Source: Chaunax sp. Z400 (taxonomy: Eukaryota; Chordata; Actinopteri; Lophiiformes; Chaunacidae). From it: 64,000 bases of DNA. Shown in pieces: positions 33,225 through 47,400 of the stretch. The number at the start of each line of letters is the position of its first letter. The first letter of the stretch is position 1. Both the position numbers and the translations under genes were made by a program. Where the stretch lies: NCBI GenBank assembly GCA_037577475.1, contig CM075184.1, forward strand, positions 16,370,594 through 16,434,593, in the 5' to 3' direction. Below the pieces are notes generated by a model. The model saw nothing but the letters and a program-made list of their open reading frames with translations. It made no database searches and was not told the DNA's origin.

Positions 33225-34610
33225 TGCTGTTTTTCTAAAACCCCCATCTGTTGAAAATTTAATTTGAGCTCATATTAATTTTCTCTTCAGTACTGAAGTC
33301 AACCAAAGATGGCATGAATTACCTGCGCAGCTCTACTATGAGGAAAATAAAAAAACATCCGACAAAAAAGCTTTGAGCCTAGAGTGCCAGCTATCACATA
33401 TTACTACAACAGCTAGAATTCTCCATTAAGGGTTTAAGATTTTATTGTATTTATGAAGCTTTTATGTAGCTTTTGATTGTTTCCTCAAGTGTCATATTTG
33501 TTTTGTTTATCTGCATGTTTCCTTGCAATGCATTTCTTTGCACATATAACGTGGGCTTAACACGGCCTAACAACTTGCAGGTGAGGATAGCTGCTCTAGT
33601 AAAGATGCATTTCTGTAAACCCAATGCCTTGCTTTACTAGAATAGAATGTCAGCCTCCAGTTTAAAAACCCCCCAACATTGCAGGATTCATTTTACCAAT
33701 CATTGTATTGATTAGTTTATGTTTAGAAGATGTGGATTGTTAGTGAAAGATGTTTTTTAAGTAAATCAAGACATTCCTAACTAGGGAAATATGTTAACAG
33801 ATCAGCCGCTGTATTAGTGCACACCCAGTATTTCTAGAGTGGAAAAGACTTGATGTCCACGTCACTCCCAGGATATGCACATGCTTTGCTACAATGACAC
33901 ATCCCTCCAGCACCTTCAGTAGACAAAACCACAGCTATCATCGTCATCTGATGTATTTTAGAGAACCAGAATAAGAATGTCACATCCCTCTCTTGACTGT
34001 TCTTTCTAACCTAAACGATTGTTGAGGTTTGCTGTGATGCTTTTCTTCATTTCCCTGCAGACGGGCCTGTGATGGTTAACTAGGTTTCTGTCAGATGATC
34101 TCAGGTCTACATGTATGTAAGAAATCTCACATCAGTCTGCGACCTGGGATCATTTTGTCAATTTGATACTGGGTGTGTGTGTGCGTGCGTGTGTGTTTTC
34201 AGAGGGAAATACACAGCTCAACTTGGGATAAATATTTACTGTTTGTTCTCACCCTTCTAACCATTTTATCCACCCTCCCTTTTGTCTCTCTGTAGTTAAG
34301 CAGCAGCGTCCACTTTGGCTGCTGCGTAAAGAAAAACACTAATACTGTTGACTAACTCACTCGCATAGACTTGCACAAGAGAGAAAAGGGTAGATGAGTA
34401 GTAGTGAATATGACAGTGCACTGAGGCCATGTATTTTCACTCTGATGAATATTAAGAAGAAAGTTATCTTGAATGGAGTGTTAAAATGCAGTACTTAAAG
34501 CAGGTATCCATGCATTCATTGACTTAAAGGCACCAGGATCATATTCTGTGGAATTTATATTAGTTTTAAAAATGATATTAATAAACTTGGATAACTCTTG
34601 AGTCTTCTCC
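33225..34610 (+). other. rnf111: rnf111 3' UTR (presumed)
   Basis: Non-coding sequence after the stop codon. A consensus AATAAA at 34580-34585 followed by GT/T-rich sequence (gtcttctcctcggtgtcc) makes about 34.6 kb a likely cleavage site. A further AATAAA near 35.74 kb could serve a longer transcript. Confidence 0.5.
34580..34585 (+). terminator. rnf111: Likely rnf111 polyadenylation signal
   Basis: AATAAA with a GT-rich downstream stretch, about 1.36 kb after the stop codon. Confidence 0.5.
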
Positions 34611-36950
34611 TCGGTGTCCTCTTTGAAACTCAGACGTTTGAGTGGATCTTGGCTGCTTGATGAATATATATTGAGAACATTGTATATCTTAGAAGATTAG
34701 AAGATGAATCGTTTTTATGTGCATTTTATTTTCTACTCAAAGGATCATTGTTTTGGCAGCAAAATTGACTATTTAATGTAATTGACACAAAGGGATACAA
34801 TTCTGGAAATAGTGTATTAGTATTGAATGGCATTTAGTGAAAATTGTGCCATCTTAAGCTTGTATGTCGTACACCAGTATTTTCCAGCCTTATTGGTTTG
34901 TAACCACTTAAAACAATTGCAATCACGCGTTTCAAGCTAAATCAAAAAGTTATTTTATTTCCCCATGTGTTATTTGATTCCTGAGGGGTCCCAAAGAAGT
35001 GAAATCATTCATAGGTGTAGCAGAAAAATAAGAAGAAAAAGCATCTATATGTTAGGTAGAAATATGTTTTCTGTGCTCATTCATCTTCAGATCCCTGGTT
35101 GGGGTTGTGTCCCTCAGGTTGGAAAACACTGCCATTAGTACTGAAGAATATGGACATGTAATAAGGTGCAGTCATGATAAGCCTGTATTTCACTATCACT
35201 GATAACATGAGTAAACCCAATAGTTTTTGTCACCCGCTTCACTATTCACAAAGTTTAGCCTAAAGATTCTGTTCCCATAAATTTCAACCAAATGAGTAAA
35301 ATAATACCTTCTCAGTTTCTCACTCAAGATTGGCTTCTCATGTCAGTTTCTTCCTTTAATCAATAATTGAAGCACCTCGTAAAATATCAGATTTGTGTAT
35401 GAAGAAAGCCTGGATTATGAACCAGATGTAAGGGATGACCTACTTTATTTATTTATCAATACATCTAATATTTTTAAGGCATAAAAAAAAGAACATGCTT
35501 CACAAAAAATGTGTTCGAAGTGATGGCAGATGCACTAAATCATCGGAGAGACCTTAGAAGCAAAGGAGATTCACCTCCTGTTTATTAGGACAATATAGCT
35601 GTAGAAATATGATATGTAGCTACTAAGACAATGAATGATGGCCTGTGGTGAAAGAAACCAGTTTTTATTTTATCTGTGGAAATTCTTTTTAACTGCTCTT
35701 TGAGTGTCAGAGTCAAAAAAGGTCACTTTTCTGACATGAAATAAAGGTTATGGCTCCACAGTCCACACTGATGCTCAAAGAGAACACAATATAACTACAG
35801 AGGATTTAGAAAAATAAAAAGAAACATCTTATAATGGATTTAAGAATTAGCTTAAGGAAAACAAGATTGGAGAAAACACAAGATCGAGTGCAGTACCAGC
35901 TGCGGCCACAAGGTTGCTATAAACCAGGAAAATCTCATAGAGCACATAAAAGGAGAGCTGCATCAAATCAAGTCTTTGCTCACAGATGTGGTGATAGAGG
36001 ACTTTAATTAGATCCATGATACAAACAGCCTGCTATGTGCTGCACTCAAGAGCATATTATGTTGGTGGAAAAGTGGCATGTAAGCAAAACCAAATGTCAA
36101 GTTTTTGGTCAAAGCAACTGATGCTAAATATACAGCGAGATGATTGACTGAATCAAATTTTGAATCAGATTTCTTCATTATGTTTAGTTGAAAGCTGGAA
36201 AGACTTCAGCTCCAGGTGTGTGTAAAAAGGAAAATAAGAGAAAACTGTCGGTCATTATTGTATATTGTATGTATAGTAAGTATAATCATGTACACAGCCT
36301 CAGATCTGACTGACCTTATGTCAGTCATATGTCATGTCAGTTTACACAGCTGAAGGGTTGACCAATGTAACCATGCACTCACTATTGTATCATGTTCTTG
36401 TGCTTTGGGAATAATTAAGTTTCTTTTAAGGCAGAATGTGGGAAAGGAGCTTAGGAAACTCCAGGTAGGTTTCTCTGCTGGTACTGACCCAAGATTAATT
36501 ATCTAATGGACTGTTGCTTACAAAATAGATCTCAGTGAACTGACATTTAGTTTGGAGTATACAATTTCAATTGACAAGATATTTTTTTAGCCAGCTTTAA
36601 TTTGCCTGATGAAGATCTTGTACCAAAACATCGCAAATAAATGTAATTCTGGCAAGTTAGACAGTGTTTGTAAAATTTGACATTTTCAGACCCAACAAAT
36701 GAAGAAATGCAAAAATCATAGAAATACAATTCAATAGTGCTTACATATACCTAAACTATACATTTGAATTAATCTAATAAATGTGGGGAAACAAATATTA
36801 ATTAGCCTTGGAAGCTTAGCATTAGCTTATTTAAATGATTATTTAGTGGGTTTGGATTAAAATGTGTTTGTTGGATTAACCTGTAACTAAGATTCTGTCA
36901 TCCTGATAACATTATCTTCATTTAGTGGGTTCTCTCATAATAAAAACATA
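34611..36950. other. Gap between convergent rnf111 and myo1e
   Basis: AT-rich DNA in which I find no gene, RNA or clear repeat. In human the CCNB2 gene lies between these two genes; no cyclin-box exon is readable here on either strand. Confidence 0.5.
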
Positions 36951-38373
36951 AAGCAGTTAAATATAAAATATTCCATGCTTTATTAAAATCTACTGTTTTG
37001 TATTGCACATGGATGTTTTCAACCATCCAAGATCAAAGTATATTTGATGATACAAAAGATCTACGACAGTATTCCCAGCGGTTTTCACTGACAAGAGCAT
37101 AATGTTTTTTTTGATTAAAAAAAAAAAAAGAAAAAAGGGGAGATTAGGAATGTGTAAGTAATGCAACAGCAGTGCATAATATGTGCAGAAACAGTAACGC
37201 AGAAACAAAAGGAATTCTTTGTCGTGCCACAGAAAATATCAGCAAGTGTCTCACCTAAAACAAACAAAAATCCATTAACCCTGGTGTGTGAGAACTGTTA
37301 TTAACTATCAGTTGCTGAGCTGGGAATAAAAGAGAGAAAAATACAATACAAAGATCCTTCAGAGAAAATACAAAACAGTTAAATTAAATCCTAACCAACA
37401 ACAGGTGCACTAAATATGAACACATATACAGAATCAGATCTAAAATGCCTGTTTTATCATTTCATGTAAACAAATCCTTCTCAGTTACCTGGCCTATTGC
37501 TAGCTTGGCGACCTGTCCTTCATAGACTTGACTGGCTGTGGCATGAATAGGTGACGATGTCTGCGTCCAAGGTAGTACCTGTACCAATAAAGTGCTAATA
37601 CACCACAGACAGCATGCTCAGGTTACAGTATACATGGCCAAAAATAAATTGGTGTGATCATAAACAACAAAAAATAAAGATGCAGGTGGTTTTCCTGGTG
37701 ATTCACCACTTGACCGCTTTGCTGTCTGAATGTTTTTACGCATGTGTTGACGAGACATATTCAATTTTATATTGCTTTGATATTTAAAAGTCGTTAAAAA
37801 TCACAGTGTGGTGATTTTACCAATACTCCTTCCATGTAAGTAGCTACAGTTTTTTTTAAATGAAAATAAATATTCCTGCTAAAGCTGCAGTCACTTCAGT
37901 TTCGACACTGAGACGGCCACCTCTGATTCAGCAATCAAACCTCAATCTAAATCAAGTGATGCATTGAAAATAAAAAATCACAGCCTGGTCCCACAGATTA
38001 AGCATACTTCATTCCAACACTTCAAAATGTTGAATCCTCAGCAAGATATAAATGACAGTAAAGAGAACACAGAGAGCTATAAATACAATAAATAGTTTTG
38101 TTCAGTACTCAAAGGGATGCAGGGAAAATAGACCCCAGGGTCAAGCAGTCTTCTTTAAAGCAGAGCCTCATTTCAAGCCTGACGGTCTTTTGGTCTGGAG
38201 TAACCGAAAGTTACATTCATTTACTACAAAGGCAGTAGTGGAGGAAGTGTGGTTTTCTCTCCTCAGGGAATCTCACAGTGTTTCTGTCTCTGAGTGTGAG
38301 CTCCATCCCGTCCTCCTTGAGGGTCAGCAGGGACACAGCAGGCTCTCCTCTTCATGCAGTAAACCGGCAGCTC
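36951..38373 (-). other. myo1e: myo1e 3' UTR (presumed)
   Basis: Minus-strand sequence after the myo1e stop. The best polyadenylation signal is AATAAA at 36984-36979 (plus-strand tttatt), about 1.4 kb past the stop. A plus-strand open stretch at 38052-38387 is antisense chance. Confidence 0.45.
36979..36984 (-). terminator. myo1e: Likely myo1e polyadenylation signal
   Basis: AATAAA on the minus strand, the best placed such hexamer in the presumed 3' UTR. Confidence 0.4.
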
Positions 38374-38450
38374 CTAGATCTTGGTGACGTAGTTGTTGGG
38401 GAAAAGTCCTTGCTTTCCACGCAGTCGCCCTGTCCACCACCCAGAGGCAT
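38374..38450 (-). CDS. myo1e: myo1e last exon (SH3 C-terminal half)
   Basis: 77 nt after GTTAG, stop TAG at 38376-38374. It encodes ASGWWTGRLRGKQGLFPNNY, then VTKI. It carries the SH3 WW and PNNY ligand-pocket residues. Confidence 0.96.
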
Positions 38451-41400
38451 CTAACCAACAGATAAGAGCAGTGTCCCAAGCAAACATCAGACATCTTCAC
38501 AAAAATAGGATAGAAAGCGAGCCATCTAAAAGGCATCTCGTCACGTAACGTACCCTCTTTGATGATGTCGATGACGTCATCAGCGTTGAAGCTGAGCTCG
38601 TCTGTGTCCTGAGCGTCATAGGCGTATAAAGCTTTACACTGAGGCACCTGGGGTTTAGGTTTGGGTGCAGGTTTGGGTCGTCCTCCTCCTGGTGCAGGCC
38701 TGCTGGCTTGTCTGTGGGCTCTGAGGCATAAACAGAAACCAGAGAACCCATACAACTGTCAACATCTACAGTACAGTGCATGGAAATTCACTTCACCATG
38801 CTGCAGTGGCTGTTTAAGGGGAAAATTCACTTTCACCAGTACCTCCCAGAAATATGTGTGCACATATAAGAACCATCTTTAGGATAATTTGACAGTTGAG
38901 ATTTTTTCACAGCTCCTCCTGAATAAATATATGCCAAACACAGTTTATGGGAGCACAAAGAAATAATAATTTGTGCAGTGTAAATAATGGTTCCTGCTTC
39001 ATTTGAACAAACTGCAGTTGTTCCTAAATCAGCCACAAGATGGTGACCAAAAAATGTTTGAACTTCAGGAAGTCATTCAGAGCAGAGACGTTGATCCAGA
39101 GTCAGTGGTCCCTTTAAGGTCTCTCTATAGTATTGATTTATTAGTAAAGGTACCACTGACTATGAATCCTTTACTATTGATTTAATGGACTATATATTAC
39201 TATTGACTTTATGGAAAAACCTCTAGGTATACTGTATATATCTCTTTTCACATGCGGTTTAATGCCAAATGCAATAATACTAAAGACTGAGAATGAACAA
39301 CTTCACTGCTCAACAAACTGAGGATCAAACTAGAGTGGCACTCAGTAGAGCACATACCTCCTTTAAGACCCAACAGTCCCATTTAATTCAATAAGAATAT
39401 CCTCTATGAAAACAGTCAAATCTGATGGATCCAGGTTTTTAGTGGGTTCTGCACCAAATTGCACACATTCATTGATACCAAACACCTCAATGTGAAAGAA
39501 AATGTAAGGAACAAAAACAAAAAGGTCCAAAAAGGTCGTAAAGGGGTCTATTTTGGCCCAAGACCCATCCTCCCATCCAGTTTCATGGAAATCCATTTGG
39601 CAGTGTTTGTGTAACCCTGGTGACAAAGCAACAACCAAACGGACCTGGATGAAAACATAACCTCCTTTGAATAGATATTAATTTAGAATACAGTATATGC
39701 ATTTGTTGAGTGAAAATATTTATGCCTCCAATGAGATCTAGGAATATGAAAGCAAATTGCATCCTAAATGTTCACATTTTTAATAAAAACCTATCTCTGA
39801 TTTAAATACGCCATCAGATGAGGTGCACAGCAGGGATTCTTTCACTACAACAACTATGAGGATCTTTCATTGAAGAAATGAAAGATCTATCACGATAAGA
39901 TGAATAGTAAAAGAACTCCCATTTAATGCCAAAGAAATTGAGTCGCAGCAGAAAACAAGATATTAGTTGCAGACTACAGCGGGGTCCCTTTAACGATTTT
40001 GAATTTCTTTGCAGTTCAAAACTAAAATGTACAAGAAAAGAAGCATCAAACTGTCACGATGCTAGAATCTTCTCTAGTCCTGAACCACCACCCAAAACAC
40101 CACAAACACTCCAACTCACATTCCTCCATTTGAAGTTGGTCGTCTGTCTCCATTACTACAAAAGAATAAATCATCCAAATTATGCCAAATTACAGAAACA
40201 AAAGCACGGTTGTTATTGTGTGTCCAAGGATAGAAAATATAATAGTGTTGAAATTCTGCATGTGACATAAACATGACCTAAACCCTGACCACAATCAGCA
40301 GTTGTGCTGTGAACTATACTGATGAATAACACACAAAGGATAAATGATCTTACATGTGTTAACTTACCTATTTATACAGAGTAGAAACAAGGATGTGCAG
40401 TAAGCACCAAATGGGAAAGGGCTTTAAGTGTGAACTAACCTCACATCTCTTAAAAAAAGACCAACAAAGTTGAGTCATATTAGGCTGAATGATCATTAGC
40501 AGCTATTAGAGTGGTCTGGCACTCAATGAAAAAAAAAGAAAAGATAAGAAAATAGGGGACAATCATCACTTTTCAGGGCAGAACCAACGAACTATCTGCT
40601 GTAGGCCAGAAAACATGCTCATCACTGTACACTGATATTTTCATTTGTAGGCAGTGTGATGAAAGACACTAACATGTGATTCTGGTGGAAAAGACATGAG
40701 ACTTGACTCAGTTGAATTTAAGGAGTAACACAAAGTATCAAAAACAACTCCAAAAAGGCCAAATCACAGGACTGCTAAACTATTTAATATGTTTGAAGGA
40801 GAAGCCTCCAGAATCAGGACAACAACCTGTACGAAGGTTTGACAAATACTGATGCTGCATTCAGAGTAAGTAGGCCTTATTCCTGACATGTTACCTGCAT
40901 GTGTGTAGTATTTTGTCTACTCCTGTATGTACTGTGTGGTGTGTGCATTTTTCCTTCACAGTGTTTGTGCCAGTTTCTCACCCTGCGGCTCCTTGATCCG
41001 GGACCTTCAGACAGTCCAGGTTTGGTTGATGCCGGCTGCCGCCTCGCTCCTTCAACTGGTTGATGTTGCTGGGCAAGAAGGGCCGTGTTGAGTTGCGGGA
41101 TGAAGGATGCTTCTGGTTGTGATGCTGTGAGTTCCTCTGATTGGCTACGTGGTTGGTGTTTTTAAGGCCACCATTCTGGTGAGCAACTGCCAAAAAAGAA
41201 AAGATAAAACATGTTTTAGATAGTCCACATGGATGTCAAAAAACAGCTGAGAGATGGTTGATGTGAACGCTGTACCTGGAGGTCCCGGAGCAGACCGAGA
41301 GGGAATGTTCTGGTGAGTTCTGGACACATTGGAGCGACCCTGAGCGAAACTCTTCCTGGTGGGGCCTGAGGAGGAGATTTGAAGTCATGTAGAGTAATTT

Positions 41401-44400
41401 AAAATTAAAGTAATTTTAAAATTGTACAAAAGTATATCAAATGGGATTTACGTTATTTTAAAGCCTTAAAGTCTTTTCATTCTTGTTGAATATGCTACAG
41501 ACACCATCTGCTTCCTTAAATCCAAACAAGGAGTCTTTTTTAAAAAAATTTTAGGTGAGACTTGACTGAATATCATGGGTCAGCTTCATGTCCTCACCAT
41601 GTGACATTTCAGGTATACGTTACGACAGCCCTCACAGAGAATGGGTCCTTTTTATTATTCCTTCTTATCCCTTTGGGTCCGTTAATACTCACGTGTATTC
41701 TTTGGAAGTCCGGGACCAATGCTGATCTGCAGAGATTTGCTCGAAGGCTTCAGTACAGCTTCGTCTCCTTGAACCTGGACAAACAGGACCTGCCGTGAGC
41801 CGCCCCCACTCAAAAAGCCCCAGTTCTCCTTTTTCAACTTCATCTCCAGTCTGAGGGACAAAAAAAGAAAATAAAACTTTTTTTGTTAAGTTATATCCTT
41901 TGTAAATGATCCCTGTGACTTCATTTTGACATTATTTCCAGGAGTCTGACCCTCCTTTACAATATTTTTGAAACGCTGACTTAAACGCTCAATTATTCAC
42001 CTTCAATAAAGTTGAATTCAGATAATATATTAAGTGTCAAATACATTTTAAGGGTGTGGATATAAACACAAAGAAGATATTTCCGTAACAGCAGCATAAA
42101 GTTATGTTCTTGATTGTACTCCTACACAGGTTGTGGATTCCTTTTGTGTGCGTTTCCTTACGTGTTACTAAACTTGAGTGGTAGCTTCCTCTTGGTTTTC
42201 TCCTCGAACCTGCGGGCCAGTAAGCTGATGAACTCCGTCTTAAAGACACACTCTAGCAGGCTGTCATACTCCTGCTCATGCAGGATCATGAAATCATCCT
42301 GCATTGTACTGAAAAAACATGAATAGAACAGTTACTGAAATGTCAGTGTGTGAATTCAAAATCCCTGTATCAGCCGTGACAGGAAAGAATACATTGAGTA
42401 AAGGCACTCTGCACCGTCACCATTCTGCTCTGACAGCAGGTAAGATGGACACTCAGAATCAGCTTTCACATTTCCATAGGAACAGAGAGAGACCTCTGAA
42501 AGCAGCTCACATCTGAAGAGGGGAGACAGCTTGTGTCCGTAACCCACATAAGGATACTTTGTCCCACCCGCTTTTTGTTGATGAGCTTTTTACAACTCCT
42601 GTTTTCGCTCATTGCACCAGCTGGTCCATATTACCCCACTGACTCAAAAGCCACATGTTAACATCGACTGTTGTGTGATTTCCACCTCTAACACAAGTTA
42701 CAGCGTTCCAACAGACAACAAAGGTCCAAAAAGTCTGTTGGCTCCTTTTGTTTTTCTTTTCTTTGCAGTTAACTAGTCCTTCATTCTTTCAAGAGATTGT
42801 TTTTGATTTATCATTTCCTGAAGACACAAGAGGACAAACATAAATACAAGGTTTGGGTTTAATATGCTACACGTGTTTTCAATGTCCCTTGTGCAACATT
42901 TACAGGAACATGGGAATTTTGTGATTGAAAATCCAGACTGTGACTTTGAAGTCGATTCATAACTTTGTGCAGATTATATGGTGGCTCTGGTATAACAATC
43001 TGCAGCAGGTAGACCAGCCATTGTCTTGTTTTGGAAACAACTTCTCACCTATTACCTACTGGTATCATTCAGTGATCGTACAAATAGATTTTATTCTAAA
43101 TATGCTCACAACAGCACTCTGGGTCCCAATGAGGACTGTATGAATCAGACATCAGCTGTGAAATGAATGGGCAACTTTTACTGTATTCAGATGAGAGGGG
43201 AGGAGGTTACACATGTTGAGTTTAGTTTTGTTTGTTTTTTTTGTTTGTTTTTTGTGACTTGCCTTGCCTTGTATCACTGCACTACATTTAAATGTCGTCT
43301 TTTACTTGATTTTATAGACTTTATGTAGGTTATTCTTAACTTAATTTGAATGATTATTCTGTATTTTATTTTCATCCTTATTTTTATTCCTACTATCCCT
43401 GTTTTTAGGCATCACTTCCTTTACTATTATTATCAAATTTATATTTATTTTCTATTTCTGTTATTTATTTTCTTTGTCTTTTTTTTAGCACTTTCTGCAA
43501 ATAAAATTCTTTGCTGTAAAGCATTTTGAGCTGCAGTTGAAACACAAATAAAGTGTATTATTATTATTTCTACCAACAATTAGAGCAGTATATTACCAGA
43601 TGATGCAGGTATGCATAGACAATTTTTAACATAATTAAAGAAACATTGCTATTGAAATAAAATTAGATGTGAGAGCAGCTTTTAGGTTGGATGTGGTATA
43701 ACAGCAAGACAAAGCCCTTAAAATCCACTAAGGTACGTAGAATGAACACCCAATATTCTTATAAGGACTGTTTTGGTTTGGAACATGTTGTGACCAGTAA
43801 GACTTGGCCAGTATGTGGAACATGTGACTGAAAATGACTTGAAACCACCTGATGGTACTTAAGCAGAATTCTGTCTAAGCTGTAGGCTCGTTGAAGCAAG
43901 ATGTAAGAATCTGTAATCCAAATGTGGCCGGGGAGTTGATGTTAATATGTAACAGGCTACAAATGCTTTAATACTTAAATATAACTCCCCAGTTTGTCCC
44001 AGATTTGAGGGAACGGTGTGTTGAAAGGCAGTAACTACTTTGTACCTGAGAGACACTGCCAAGATCTTCTCCACTTCAACCCTCCTCTTCAGCACCTCTG
44101 TCACCTGCCCTTTTTCTGGTCCCTGTTTCACCTTTTCTCTTCCGATCAGGTACACAGACTTGGGGGTTAAGATCAAGTCCCTCTTAATCCCCTAAATATA
44201 GCAGAAAAACACAAGAATGTTCATCATTATTGCTTTGTCAGTTGTTTGGCCACAGAAACAGGCTACAGACTGAAGGAGACCAACCTTGAAGCGGCGGTCA
44301 TATTTCGTGACTTTGTCTGCAAAGTCTATCTTTTCTCTCTTGCCGAGGAACTGTCGGAGCTCAGGCCTGTCGTCCATACCCAGGTAGTCGCCTACGAAAT

Positions 44401-47400
44401 TTCTGTTGAGGCTGTGTCGCCGCCTCTCCTTCCGGTTCAAGAGCAGATCCGAAGCTGGATAAACCCACAGGAAGTGAGTGAGAGACGGAGACCGAGGCAG
44501 ACGGAGAGACAAATAAAGCTGCAAAGATGTTACTTCACTCACCTTCTTCCCTCATCTGGACATACTTCTTGCGGGCCACATATTTCCTCCAGGCTTTTTG
44601 GATGGTCCTGGCATAGCTATCAAACTTGCGTTCCCTAGTCTCTTCCAGCAGAAAGAGCTGTGAGCACAAACAAAGAGACATACAGTAAGATACTGGCATA
44701 CCTCAGTGGATGACCCCAACACACATAAATAGACAGAATAGAGGGAATGACTGCATACATACATACCCAACATGCCTGAATACACAAAGTCAAATATGTG
44801 CTCCAAAGCTCACTGATAACATTTAGAGTTTTTGTTGCTTTCTAGTGAAAGAATGAAGGTTTGACTCCTGACTCCTGTACAGGCAGTGTCGTTATCTGAC
44901 ATCAGGAACAAACATTAGGTTGCGCCTTTATTATTTTTTCTATTTTACATCTTATTTTGCCACTTAATTTCATTTTCTGTTCTTTTCTGTCTTAATAATT
45001 AACTGATCTCAGTTCCATTGATAATTCAGATTTGTAGAACAAAAGAATTCTAAGCCAGAGGAATAATATCTGTGATCAAAAGTTATGATCATTTCAGTAC
45101 AAACACTATCACTCCACTGCAGCTCAGCAAGCACACACAAAGAGGGAATTTTCTAATAAAAGACTGTAACTCATTCTATTGATTATTATTATAAGCTTCA
45201 GCTTATATTTGGAATATATCAAGAGGGTATTTCTTATTGGTGAGTTTGAGCTGGAGGAATGATTATGAGTACTGTTTTAAGAAAGTGAACCCTTTATCTA
45301 TCCTTAACTGCAGAATAACTTCATGGAACTTTGTATAAGGTTTACTGGAATAAACCTTATACAACTCTAAATAATAATAGTTCCTTCTTTGGTTGTTATG
45401 TCATTTCACTACTTCCTGCACAAGGAGCTGACCCTGAGTTAATGGACAACTAGTCTTCTCACCAATCTATGTCCTTTCCTGATGGGCCTCTAGACTCTGC
45501 TCTCTGCCCTCTCCCTCCCAGACTAAACATCCTGCCCACTGCTGTAACAGGCCTGGCATCAACAACCAGCCACAGGCCGCAGTGTGACGGACAGGAACAA
45601 GCCACAAAAAGCACCAACACGCAAAAAAATCTCAACCACAACGGCTGTGAGAAGAAAAACGCATTGAGTCACTGATTGACACGATGTAATCCCTGAGACT
45701 TCAACGATTATCATCAGAAGACAAATCCCAGAACAAACAGCAGGTGGGGTTTTTGACTTCTATTACTTGGTGAGGAAATAAGTCCAAGGAAGAAACGACT
45801 AAAGTTAAACATCCTCACATCTGACTGACATTTCAAATCAAAGCAGCGATGATCATTAATAGTCCAGCAACAACTACTTATTTTCATTAATAATGAATTA
45901 ATTCATTAATTTCCATGATTCATTAATGTTTCAGTTAGTAGCCAACACTATAAGCACCACATAAATGTTTTATAACACTATAATGTAGTTGTGAACAGAT
46001 ATAAGTGTTTATTAATGTATCTGTTAACATTATAACTTTTCCAATGGGCATCCATAAGTGTAGGTTTGTGTAAAAACAATTACAGTTGAAAATATAGTAA
46101 AACAAGCATTATAATGTAAATTATATCTTCATAGGAGAAGCTGAAAATACTAAAATAATAGGTTAATAAACAATCTAAAAATGTCCTTATATCTCCCCTT
46201 ATATCAAAGGGGATTTAATCTTTTCTACAAAATCATTATTTATTCTGTTCAACAGTCCAAACCCTAAAAGATTTAAGACACAAAACGGTAAAAAGCAGCA
46301 AATCCTCATATTTTCAGAAGCAGGAAAGTGAGTGTGTAACAGTTTCCCTTGAAAAAAAATAAATAATTGATAATCAGAGTTGTTGCTGTATTTTTTTTCC
46401 TGATGATCGACTGATTTGTGCCCTGATCATTATCGTGACTGTGACGTACAAAAAACATCAAATAATTTGTAAATGGCACAATAGATTAGAAGAATTCAAT
46501 TCGAAAATGATCAAGAATTAAAATGCCAACTCCCTGCCTCAGCATAGCCCTTATGAGGCCTGTCACAAACAGTCAGCACCGCTCATCCATCACCACTTGG
46601 AAGGAGAAACTCTACATCTGGCTCAGCGTCAGACAAACTTTACTTATTACATCCAAGAGAAAAAAGCACTTCAGTCATACAACCACAGTAATTAGCTGGT
46701 GTCAGTGTCTTATCAGACAGGGAGGCTTGTTTTTAGAAGCCTGGCAGCCCATTTCAACGCTCCACCTTGTGTGATATTTGCGTTTCATAAGCACACCTCA
46801 GTGACTCAGACTCTCAGTCTGGCAGTGTGGGGGATGGGGGCTCCTGGCATAGGCGGCAGCAGTGAATAAGTAAAGGCATTCAGGATCAGCTGTAAGGCCT
46901 GAATTATAACTAAGATGTCTGTGTATTAGCTTCCAAACACACTCCTGTGTGTGTGTGGACATGCATGCTTTTTTGTGCGTGATGTGTACAAATGTTAATA
47001 AGTGAGAGGCTTCACACAAGAGCTGCTTTCATGAGAGTCATGAAAAGAGTAGATATGCTGGAAAAAAGACAAGCCATTACGATGTCCCCCAAACTCTGCA
47101 ACCACAGCCTGTACTTGTGTTTAGTTCCAGAGCAGTGTTGACTCAGTGCTGACGTGGTACAAGGGTCGGGTTCAATCTCCTCCCCTACTACAGGGACTGA
47201 AGCACGATTTGGGACACTAATGCCCTTTTATGGTGTTTAATGTAAAAATGGATTGCATTACCAGCAGATATCAGATATGTTATTTGAGTCTATGCCAGCA
47301 CAAAGATAACGAGCAGGTTGGGCCAGATAGCTTTTTTATATGGTGTTATGAAGGGCAAACACTACACAAAAGAACAGGACATGACAATATAAATGTAAGT

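Noticed and set aside
38052..38387. 111-codon plus-strand frame
   Set aside because: Antisense to the myo1e 3' UTR and last exon; composition and lack of any family resemblance point to chance.
39926..40270. 114-codon plus-strand frame in myo1e intron
   Set aside because: No domain, low-quality composition, no splice or promoter context; treated as chance.
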